Assembly: GCA_905201175.1 (NCBI GenBank)
Contig: CAJKNC010000012.1
Span: 1-26,381, forward strand
DNA length: 26,381 nucleotides
Direction of reading: 5' to 3'
DNA from: an uncultured Succinatimonas sp.
GTDB taxonomy: Bacteria > Pseudomonadota > Gammaproteobacteria > Enterobacterales > Succinivibrionaceae
Shown here: one piece after another, positions 15,600 to 23,100 of the stretch
Layout: each line of letters begins with the position of its first letter
How positions within the stretch are numbered: the first letter of the stretch is position 1
Made by a program: the position numbers and the translations under genes
Notes under the pieces: model-generated
Told to the model about the DNA's origin: nothing
The model's input: only the letters and a program-made list of their open reading frames with translations
Database searches by the model: none

Positions 15600-15613
15600 A
15601 TAAATTCAGCCTT
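15578..15613 (-). terminator. Terminator of the SDR gene, overlapping the plus-strand one
   Basis: AAGGCTGAATTT (15585-15596) and AAATTCAGCCTT (15602-15613) form a perfect 12-bp stem with a 5-nt loop. Read on the minus strand it is followed by TTTTAGTTT (15578-15586 complement). It shares the AAGGCT arm with the plus-strand terminator, so the convergent genes use two overlapping hairpins. Confidence 0.65.
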
Positions 15614-15659
15614 ATGTTCAGCGTAAGCCGCTTATATTTCAGAAATTTTTAGTTCAGGC

Positions 15660-16418
15660 TTACATTAAAGCAGCTAAGATGCCGCCGTCAACAGCGATTT
15701 CCTGACCGGTAATGAAGTCAGAACCGTGTGAAGCGAAGAACAGGGCTGCATGAGCAACCTCAGCAGGCTTACCCCAGCGAGCAGCAGGAGTACGAGCGAT
15801 GATCTTAGCATTGAACTCCTTATCAGCAATTAAAGGAGCATTCATCTCAGTCTCAATATAGCCTGGGATGATGGAGTTTGCTTGAATGTTGTACTTAGCC
15901 CACTCAACAGCAATAGCCTTAGTGAACATCTTTACGCCGCCCTTAGAGGCTACGTACGGGCTGATGGTAGGACGAGCAACTTCAGACATTAAGGAAGCAA
16001 TATTGATGATCTTGCCGCCGCCTTTCTGCTTCATGCCCTCAAAGCAGCCTTTAGTTAAGAGATAGGTGCCGGTTAAGTTAATGCCGATAACCTTAGACCA
16101 AGTCTCAAGCGGCATATCCTCAAGCGGACCACGGAGATTAACACCAGCACAGTTTACTAAGACGTCAACAATAGCACCGTCAGCCTTAATACGAGCTAAA
16201 GCGTCGTTAACAGAGGTCTCAGAACTTACATCGCAAGGAAGAGCGTGAACGCGGTTCTCATTCTTTGCATCGATCTCTTTTGCTGCAACGCCTAATTGCT
16301 CTGCGTTACGAGCCATAATATAGATGTTTGCACCTTCGCTGTAGAATAATTCTGCAATGGCGCGACCAATACCACGGCTACCACCGGAAATTAAAGCTGT
16401 TTTACCGGAAAGAATCAT
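15660..16418 (-). CDS. SDR oxidoreductase, gluconate 5-dehydrogenase-like
   Basis: A 252-residue classical short-chain dehydrogenase. The cofactor motif SGGSRGIG is at 11-18, an NCAG variant of NNAG lies near 87, and the catalytic residues are Ser142, Tyr155 and Lys159 (YVASK). The C-terminal half (IETEM, RTPAARWGKPAEV, FITGQEIAVDGG) resembles IdnO, gluconate 5-dehydrogenase, and the related 2-deoxygluconate dehydrogenase KduD. Interconversion of a sugar acid and its keto form is therefore likely, but the substrate is unproven. The chosen ATG at 16418 has GGAG (complement of 16427-16430) eight bases upstream and fits the family N-terminus; an in-frame ATG 23 codons further upstream lacks one. 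It is monocistronic, with palindromes upstream that suggest sugar-responsive control. Confidence 0.85.
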   Translation of the reverse strand: MILSGKTALISGGSRGIGRAIAELFYSEGANIYIMARNAEQLGVAAKEIDAKNENRVHALPCDVSSETSVNDALARIKADGAIVDVLVNCAGVNLRGPLEDMPLETWSKVIGINLTGTYLLTKGCFEGMKQKGGGKIINIASLMSEVARPTISPYVASKGGVKMFTKAIAVEWAKYNIQANSIIPGYIETEMNAPLIADKEFNAKIIARTPAARWGKPAEVAHAALFFASHGSDFITGQEIAVDGGILAALM

Positions 16419-16448
16419 CTTAATAACTCCAAATAAAAAATAAATAAC

Positions 16449-16478
16449 CAGACTTTTAGTCTGCGCTTTAAGATTATA
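16449..16478 (-). promoter_or_regulatory. Candidate -10 element and inverted repeat upstream of the SDR gene
   Basis: On the minus strand TATAAT is present (complement of 16473-16478), but no good -35 hexamer lies at the right distance. That would fit activator-dependent or weak transcription. Between it and the ribosome binding site lies the perfect inverted repeat CAGACT-TTT-AGTCTG (16449-16463), near the expected start site, a position suited to an operator or leader hairpin. Confidence 0.4.
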
Positions 16479-16487
16479 AGTAATCAT

Positions 16488-16856
16488 AAGCGACTTGCGT
16501 TATTAAACCAAAAAATAAAAATATAAGATGTGCGTTAGTTCAAATTATTGAAAATAGATCAGACCTTTTTAAGAAAAAATTTCATTTAAATCAGTTTGGG
16601 CTATTTGAAGCGCCGATAAGAATAATTTTATTAAAAAACAATAAGTTCATTTTAAATTTTATGACATACAAGATCCGAATTATTTCTTAAATAATGAAAT
16701 AAATTTTTGTTTAATAGATCAGATGACTTTATTTTTTTCAATAAATCAAACGTTTAAATGTTATGCATAACAAAATAAACAAGTCATAAATAGCAGTAAA
16801 TAAAAATTGAGGGAATAAATTTATTTTTTATCTGGAAAATATTTGCAGGCAGGTTT
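16488..16856. other. AT-rich intergenic region between the SDR gene and gdhA
   Basis: About 370 bases with no supportable gene on either strand. It is very AT-rich. It holds the two adjacent palindromes at 16748-16772 and an 11-base direct repeat, AATAGATCAGA, at 16553-16563 and 16713-16723. It most likely serves as the upstream control region of the SDR gene, since gdhA has its own terminator at its right edge. Confidence 0.6.
16748..16772. promoter_or_regulatory. Adjacent palindromes, candidate regulator binding sites
   Basis: AAACGTTT (16748-16755) is identical to the core of the candidate operator upstream of the LacI-family gene. Three bases later comes the perfect 14-bp palindrome TGTTATGCATAACA (16759-16772). 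Palindromes of this size are expected a few times by chance in a window this long, so position and the match to the first site are the main arguments. Confidence 0.35.
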
Positions 16857-16889
16857 AAATAAAATCCCCCAATAATTACTTATTAGGGG
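16857..16889 (-). terminator. Terminator of gdhA
   Basis: CCCCCAATAA (16866-16875) and TTATTAGGGG (16880-16889) form a 10-bp stem with one mismatch and a 4-nt loop. Read on the minus strand it is followed by ATTTTATTT. It lies 24 bases after the gdhA stop. Confidence 0.8.
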
Positions 16890-16913
16890 ATATTGAATTC
16901 ATAGCTTAGCTAA

Positions 16914-18266
16914 TTAGATAACGCCCTGAGCGATCATAGCATCAGCAACCTTGCGGAAGCCGGCAATGTTAGCGCCTAATACTAAGTTGCCTTCAACGCC
17001 GAACTCACGGGCAGTAGAGGCTGCGTTATCATAGAGGTTAGTCATAATATTGTGCAGCTTGCTGTCAACCTCTTCGAAGGTCCAGGCAGTCATACCAGCA
17101 TTCTGCTCCATCTCTAACTGAGAAGTTGCAACACCGCCGGCATTAGCAGCCTTAGCAGGGCCGTAGCAGATGCCAGCCTTTAAGAACTGATTGATAGCGC
17201 CTAAGGTAGAAGGCATGTTTGCGCCTTCAGCAACAACCTTGCAGCCGTTTGCCAATAAGGTCTTAGCATCTTCCTCAAATACCTCGTTCTGAGTTGCGCA
17301 AGGGAAGGCTGCATCGACAGGGTAGGTCCAAACCTGATGTTTGCCCTCAGGATACTTCTCAACCGGGGTGTATTGAGCAGTAGCAACTAATTCTGCATAA
17401 CGAGTGAGAGAAGCACGCTCAACTTCCTTAACCTGCTTTAAGACATCAATCTTAATGCCGTTAGGATCATAGATAGTACCGCGGGAATCAGAAACGGTAA
17501 CCGGAGTAGCACCTAATTCATAGAGCTTCTCACAGCAGTAGATGGCAACGTTGCCGGCACCAGAAACAGCGCACTTCTTGCCCTTTAAGCTGTCGCCCTT
17601 ATCCTTTAGCATAGCATCGGTAAAGTAAACAACGCCGTAGCCGGTAGCTTCGGTACGAGCTAATGAACCGCCGTAGCTTAAGCCTTTACCAGTTAAGATA
17701 CCCTCATAACGGGTAGTTAAGCGCTTGTAGGCACCATACATATAGCCGATTTCACGGCCGCCGGTACCGATATCGCCTGCCGGAACGTCGATGGTTGGGC
17801 CGATATAGCGATATAACTGAAGCATGAAGGCCTGGCAGAAGCGCATAACCTCGTTGTCTGACTTGCCTTTAGGATCGAAGTCAGCACCGCCCTTAGCACC
17901 GCCAATAGGAGTGCCGGTTAAGGAGTTCTTTAAGATTTGCTCTAAACCTAAGAACTTTAAAATGCCTTCATTTACAGTAGGATGTAAACGAATGCCGCCC
18001 TTGTACGGTCCGATAGCAGAGTTAAACTGAACGCGATAGCCTCTGTTAACCTGAACCTCACCCTTATCGTCAATCCACTCAACGCGGAAGCTGATAGTTC
18101 TCTCAGGTTCAGTCATACGCTCTAAAATCTTGAGTTGCTCGTACTTAGGATTAGTATCGAGGCACGGCTGTAAAGTGGTTAGGATTTCCTCGGCAGCCTG
18201 AAGGAATTCCGGCTGATAAGGATAACGAGCTTTAAGAGAGCTTAGGACTTTCTCTGAATAAGACAT
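16914..18266 (-). CDS. gdhA: NADP-type glutamate dehydrogenase
   Basis: A 450-residue enzyme (E. coli GdhA 447) that makes glutamate from 2-oxoglutarate and ammonium with NADPH, as a cytoplasmic hexamer. GYRVQFNSAIGPYKGGIRLHP and IGGAKGGADFDPKG (Lys125) form the substrate and catalytic region, and PAGDIGTGGREIGYMYG is the conserved segment that follows. SDSRGTI in the nucleotide-binding domain is the NADP-type form, unlike the SGPDG of NAD-linked clostridial enzymes. KAANAGGVATSQLEM is also NADP-type. AGGAG (complement of 18274-18278) lies seven bases before the ATG. It is separated from gltD by a terminator and a 340-base region, so it is transcribed on its own. A 12-bp palindrome lies in its upstream region. 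Confidence 0.96.
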   Translation of the reverse strand: MSYSEKVLSSLKARYPYQPEFLQAAEEILTTLQPCLDTNPKYEQLKILERMTEPERTISFRVEWIDDKGEVQVNRGYRVQFNSAIGPYKGGIRLHPTVNEGILKFLGLEQILKNSLTGTPIGGAKGGADFDPKGKSDNEVMRFCQAFMLQLYRYIGPTIDVPAGDIGTGGREIGYMYGAYKRLTTRYEGILTGKGLSYGGSLARTEATGYGVVYFTDAMLKDKGDSLKGKKCAVSGAGNVAIYCCEKLYELGATPVTVSDSRGTIYDPNGIKIDVLKQVKEVERASLTRYAELVATAQYTPVEKYPEGKHQVWTYPVDAAFPCATQNEVFEEDAKTLLANGCKVVAEGANMPSTLGAINQFLKAGICYGPAKAANAGGVATSQLEMEQNAGMTAWTFEEVDSKLHNIMTNLYDNAASTAREFGVEGNLVLGANIAGFRKVADAMIAQGVI

Positions 18267-18278
18267 GAAAGGTCTCCT

Positions 18279-18623
18279 GTTTATAAAAGTTTGCCTGTTG
18301 ATTTTTTTGTAAATTTACAGCGCAAATAATATAACTGCAACTGTATTGAAAAAGATCCCCAAAAAAGAGCGTTAAAAGATCAATAATAGGGCACATTTTT
18401 TTTTAATTTTTACCCTGAAAGTTAGTTTTTATACGAAAATTTTAACTGATTGATTGCTTTATAATAACTTTAAGCTTCAAAGTGTTTTATGATAGTGAAA
18501 GCAGAGATTTTTTTTGGTGCTTTTTCCCTAAATTAGAGCTGAATTTAGCTAAGAACAGCGTTTTATATTTATGCTAATGATCAAATTTAAAGCATAAAAA
18601 AATTAGAAAAAATTTTTGCTTGC
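18279..18623. other. AT-rich intergenic region upstream of gdhA
   Basis: About 345 bases with no supportable gene. It should hold the gdhA promoter on the minus strand, but no clear -35/-10 pair stood out. A TATAAA-like element near 18430 (minus strand) is the best candidate, with a poor -35. The palindrome TGTAAATTTACA is near its left end. No sigma-54 (-24/-12) element was seen. Confidence 0.55.
18308..18319. promoter_or_regulatory. 12-bp palindrome upstream of gdhA
   Basis: TGTAAATTTACA is a perfect palindrome 42-53 bases upstream of the gdhA start codon. It could be an operator. The known TyrR box has similar outer bases but a longer spacer, so I do not assign a regulator. Confidence 0.3.
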
Positions 18624-18654
18624 AAAAAAAAAAGCCTCCGTTTATAGCGGAGGC
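18624..18654 (-). terminator. Terminator of gltBD
   Basis: GCCTCCG (18634-18640) and CGGAGGC (18648-18654) form a perfect 7-bp GC-rich stem with a 7-nt loop. On the minus strand it is followed by ten T (complement of 18624-18633). It lies 24 bases after the gltD stop. Confidence 0.93.
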
Positions 18655-18677
18655 AAAATACCAACAGGCAATTGGAG

Positions 18678-20132
18678 TTAATCTTGAGACATCAGATATT
18701 TATGAACGCTCTTAGCGCATTCGCGACCTTCGGCGATTGCATAAACAACTAATGATTGTCCTTTGCGGCCATCTCCTGAGGCAAAAACCTTTGGATTTGA
18801 AGTGCAGTAGGCGCTATCTCCAGAGGTAGGAGCTAGGATATTGCCGCGTTTGTCAGTCTCTACCTTAAATTCTTTAGCTAAGTTAGAACAAGGGTGAGCA
18901 TATCCCATGGCAATTAAGACTACATCCACATCAAGAGTGCTTTCTGTTCCGGCAATACCGTCAAAATGGCGGCCTTCACCCCACTTAACTTTTTGGAGCT
19001 TTAGGCTCTGAACCTTGTCATCTCCTTCAAATGATAGGGTATTTGTCGCAAATAAACGGGTACAGCCTTCCTCTTGCGAGGTAGAAGTGCGCTTGATTTT
19101 GCGCCAATCAGGCCATACTAAAGAGAGGTCAACACTTTCAGGAAGCTCCTCGTGATAATCTATTTGAACAACTGATAGGGCACCTTTTCTAATCGCAGTA
19201 CCAATGCAGTCAGAGGCAGTTTCACCGCCGCCGATGACGGCTACGCGCTTGCCTTTGACATTGATGGGGTTTTCTCCATCACCATTGTTCTCGCGATTCT
19301 GCGCAATTAGGAATTCCAAAGCAAAGTGGATATTTTTCAGCTTGCGGCCAGGGATCTTAAGATCTCGTGGGGCCTCAGATCCTGGGGCTAAAACCACAGC
19401 GTCATAGCTATTTAAAATCTCTGAGCCTTTAATTTCCTCTAAGGCATCGCAGTGTACGCCGTTATCTAAATCTTTTTTAGATCCGACAATTGTAGAGGTC
19501 TTAAAGGTAATGCCCTCAAGCTCTAGCTGAGCAATGCGTCTGTCTAAGATGCCTTTTTCTAATTTAAAGTCAGGAATGCCATAGCGTAATAAGCCGCCGG
19601 CTTTTTTATTCTTTTCATAAATAGTTACGCTATGACCTAAGCGATTAAGATTTTGTGCACAAGCTAAAGCAGCCGGTCCAGATCCTACAATCGCTACGCG
19701 TTTATTGGTACGGCGATTGACTTTAATAGCTGTTACATAACCATGAGAAAAAGCATATTCTGCAATCTTTTTCTCGACGGATTTGATGCCTACAGGCTGT
19801 CTGTGAATGCCTAAGGTGCAGGCTTCTTCGCACAGACCAGGACAGATGCGTCCCGTAATCTCTGGGAAGTTGTTTGTAGAGGCAAGTACGTTATAGGCCT
19901 TCTGCATCTGTCCTTCGCAGACAAATTCGTTAAAATCCGGACTGTCATTGTGCAGAGGACATTTATGCATGCAAAAAGGAATTCCGCAATCCATGCAGCG
20001 GCCTGCCTGGATTTTGACCTCTTCATCACTTAAGGTACCGATCAGCTCTTTGAAGTCATGGATACGTTCAGCAATTGGTCTGTGAGCAACTTCGATTCTT
20101 TGAAATTCAATAAATCCCTTTAAAAAACCCAT
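18678..20132 (-). CDS. gltD: Glutamate synthase (NADPH) small subunit
   Basis: A 484-residue flavoprotein that takes electrons from NADPH to FAD and passes them through iron-sulfur clusters to GltB. The N-terminal cysteines C46, C49, C54 and C58 and then C97, C101 and C105 (RICPGLCEEAC) form the 4Fe-4S region. The FAD motif VAIVGSGPAALA is at 146-157, and the NADPH motif VAVIGGGETASD follows near 290. The C-terminus ASGDGRKGQSLVVYAI is family-typical. The N-terminus MGFLKGFIEFQR and the first cluster region resemble the GltD type found in alphaproteobacteria and many other phyla more than the E. coli form (inference from memory). A strong AGGAGG (complement of 20142-20147) lies within gltB, with one base between the two genes. 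Confidence 0.96.
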   Translation of the reverse strand: MGFLKGFIEFQRIEVAHRPIAERIHDFKELIGTLSDEEVKIQAGRCMDCGIPFCMHKCPLHNDSPDFNEFVCEGQMQKAYNVLASTNNFPEITGRICPGLCEEACTLGIHRQPVGIKSVEKKIAEYAFSHGYVTAIKVNRRTNKRVAIVGSGPAALACAQNLNRLGHSVTIYEKNKKAGGLLRYGIPDFKLEKGILDRRIAQLELEGITFKTSTIVGSKKDLDNGVHCDALEEIKGSEILNSYDAVVLAPGSEAPRDLKIPGRKLKNIHFALEFLIAQNRENNGDGENPINVKGKRVAVIGGGETASDCIGTAIRKGALSVVQIDYHEELPESVDLSLVWPDWRKIKRTSTSQEEGCTRLFATNTLSFEGDDKVQSLKLQKVKWGEGRHFDGIAGTESTLDVDVVLIAMGYAHPCSNLAKEFKVETDKRGNILAPTSGDSAYCTSNPKVFASGDGRKGQSLVVYAIAEGRECAKSVHKYLMSQD

Positions 20133-20133
20133 T

Positions 20134-23100
20134 TTAGCGTACCTCCTGCAAAGCTTTTAAGGCATGGTAGTATTCCATCGGGAAGACTTTGACAAATTTT
20201 CTTAATTGCTCAGAGAAATTATCGAGAATAAATTTGGCAATTTTAGAATCAGTATGCTGATAATGAGCCTCTAGAAGCTGACGAATATTCTCCTCATCCT
20301 GCAGGCCCTTATGTAAAGGCTCAAGCGGATCGGCATTCTTGGCATCAACTACATGGGAAATCTTAAAGTCGCCTTTGCTTAAGTATTGTTCAAAGCTGTT
20401 ATCGCTATCGTAGATATAAGCCATGCCTCCGGTCATTCCGGCTGCAAAATTACGGCCTGTTTTACCTAAGATAATTACAGTTCCGCCTGTCATATATTCG
20501 CAGCCATGATCGCCGCAGCCTTCGCAGACTGCATCAGCACCAGAATTTCTTACGGCAAATCTCTCGCCTAATACGCCGCTGAAGCAGCAAAGGCCTGAGG
20601 TAGCGCCATAAAGACAAGTATTGCCGGCAATGATATTTTGCTGCGGATCTCCGTCAAAGGCCTTGCTCTGATGGATAAAGATATGGCCGCCGGACAACCC
20701 CTTGCCTACGTAGTCATTAGCCTGACCTAAAAGATCGATAGTAATGCCCTTTTGCAGGAAAGCTCCTAAGCTTTGGCCTGCAGTACCGGAGATCTTAAAG
20801 GTAATTAAATCATCTTTAAGCTTTTCTTTGCTGGCTGCAACTATACCTGAGGTATAGGTAGCAAAAGAGCGGTTTATATTGATAATCGGAGTTTCAATAG
20901 TGACAGCTTTCTTGCTGGATATAGCCTTGTTTACGGTATCTTCGAAAGCCTTATCTAAAGCTTTGTCGATATCATGAATCTGTGCGATTTCATGGTGATA
21001 GCATTCATTCTTTAAAGCAGGATCCTTAAAGAGAATTCTTTCAAAGCTTAAATTGCGGGCCTTTTCAAATTTAACCGCGTCAACTTTAGTTAAATATTCG
21101 GTATGACCGATGAGATCTTCAAATTTTCTGACGCCCAAAGATGCCATGATTTCACGGACTTCGCGAGCCACAAAGTGGAAGTAGTGCTCCAGCTGTTCAG
21201 GTGTTCCGACAAACTGACGTCTTAAATCAGGATCCTGTGTAGCAATACCGGCAGGGCAGGGATTCTTCTGGCATTTACGCATAATGGTACAGCCCATGCA
21301 GACTAATGGTGCGGTGCCAAAGCCAAATTCATCGGCTCCTAAGAGTGCGCCAATTACAACGTCGCGGCCTGTTTTAATCTGACCGTCAACTTGCAAAATT
21401 ACGCGTGAGCGCAATCTGTTCATAACTAAGGTCTGCTGAACGTCAGCCAGGCCTATTTCCCAAGCTGAGCCTGCATGCTTGATTGAGGAAGCAGGAGCTG
21501 CGCCTGTACCGCCATCATGTCCGGAGATTACGATATGATCTGCCTTACATTTTGCTACGCCGGCTGCAACTGTACCAATGCCGACCTCAGATACCAGTTT
21601 AACTGAGATATTGGCATGAGTATTAGCAAGCTTTAAATCATAGATTAGCTGGGCTAAATCCTCAATTGAGTAAATATCGTGATGCGGCGGCGGAGAAATT
21701 AAACCGATACCAGGCAAAGAATGACGCAATTTACCTATATAAGCAGATACCTTATGTCCAGGTAATTGTCCTCCTTCGCCAGGTTTTGCGCCTTGAGCTA
21801 ATTTAATTTGAATTAAGTCAGCCTCGCTTAGGTATGAGGTTGTAACGCCGAAACGACCTGAAGCTACCTGACGAGTGCGTGATTTTAGGCTGTCTCCCTT
21901 ATGCAGCGGCAAGTCAATTAAGATATCATCGCCTAGGATTTCCTTTGTTGAGGTATCTTTGGTAATAACGGTATCACGGCGAGGATCTTCACCGCCTTCA
22001 CCTGAGTTGGACATTGCTCCTAAACGGTTCATGGCAATAGCCATAGTAGTATGGGCTTCAGTGGAGATGGCTCCCATAGACATGGCAGAGCAGGCAAATC
22101 TCTTGATAATGCTGTCCTCGCTTTCAACTTCATCAAGCGGAATTGCTCCTTGAGACTTAAACTTAAATAAGCCGCGTATAGTCATAAGGCGCTTGCTTTG
22201 ATCGTTGATGATATTGGCATATTTCTGATATTCCTGATAGTCATCAGCGCGAACGGCTCTTTGCAGACTTACTACAGCGTCAGGAGTCCACATGTGCTCT
22301 TCAGCACCATATCTCCAGTTAAGATCGCCGCCATCAGATAAGCTAGGATCGGATAAATTGAGCTTGTCAAAGGCCATCTTATGGATCTTTACGGCCTCAT
22401 TGGCAATATCAAAAAGTCCTACGCCTTCAATAGGGCTGGGAGTATTGGTAAAGTATTTGTCTACAAATTCAGAAGACAGGCCAACGGCTTCAAAAATCTG
22501 AGCTCCGATATATGACATATAGGTGCAAATACCCATCTTAGCCATGGTTTTGTAAAGGCCTTTATCGATAGCATGGATATAGTTATCGACATACTTCTGC
22601 GCGGTCTGAGCATTGTCGGCAAAAGCTTCAACAACCTTTAGAGCTACATAAGGATGAATAGCTTCAGCACCGTAACCGCCTAAGAGTGCAAATTGATGAA
22701 CAGTACGTGCAGAGCCTGTCTCAACAACCAAGCCTGTAGAGGTTCTTAATCCGTGTTCAACTAAGCACAGATGCACTGCAGAGGTAGCTAAGAGAGCCGG
22801 AATGGCCAGATGATCGGCGCTTACGCGGCGATCTGAAAGGATTAGGATATTATGACCAGTCTTGACTGCATCTACTGCAGCAGCTCTAATTGAGGCTAAG
22901 CGAGCTTCAATACCGTCTTTACCCCAAGATAGAGGATAGGTGATATCTAATTCCTTGGATCGGAATTTATTTCCTGTATAGGCAGAAATATTACGGATCT
23001 TCTCCATCTCCTGGACATTTAAGATAGGCTGGTCAACTTCCAGACGAACCGGAGGATTATTATCCATAATATTGAGCAAGTCAGGACGAGGGCCTACGAA

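Noticed and set aside
16419..16487. Upstream in-frame ATG extending the SDR protein by 23 residues
   Set aside because: The extension would cover the SDR gene's own ribosome binding site, the CAGACT/AGTCTG inverted repeat and the TATAAT element; the family N-terminus starts at MILSGKTALISGG.
18400..18600. Small RNA gene upstream of gdhA
   Set aside because: TATAAT-like elements occur on the plus strand (about 18461), but there is no -35 match, no stable hairpin with a U-tract and no plus-strand gene; base composition explains the matches.
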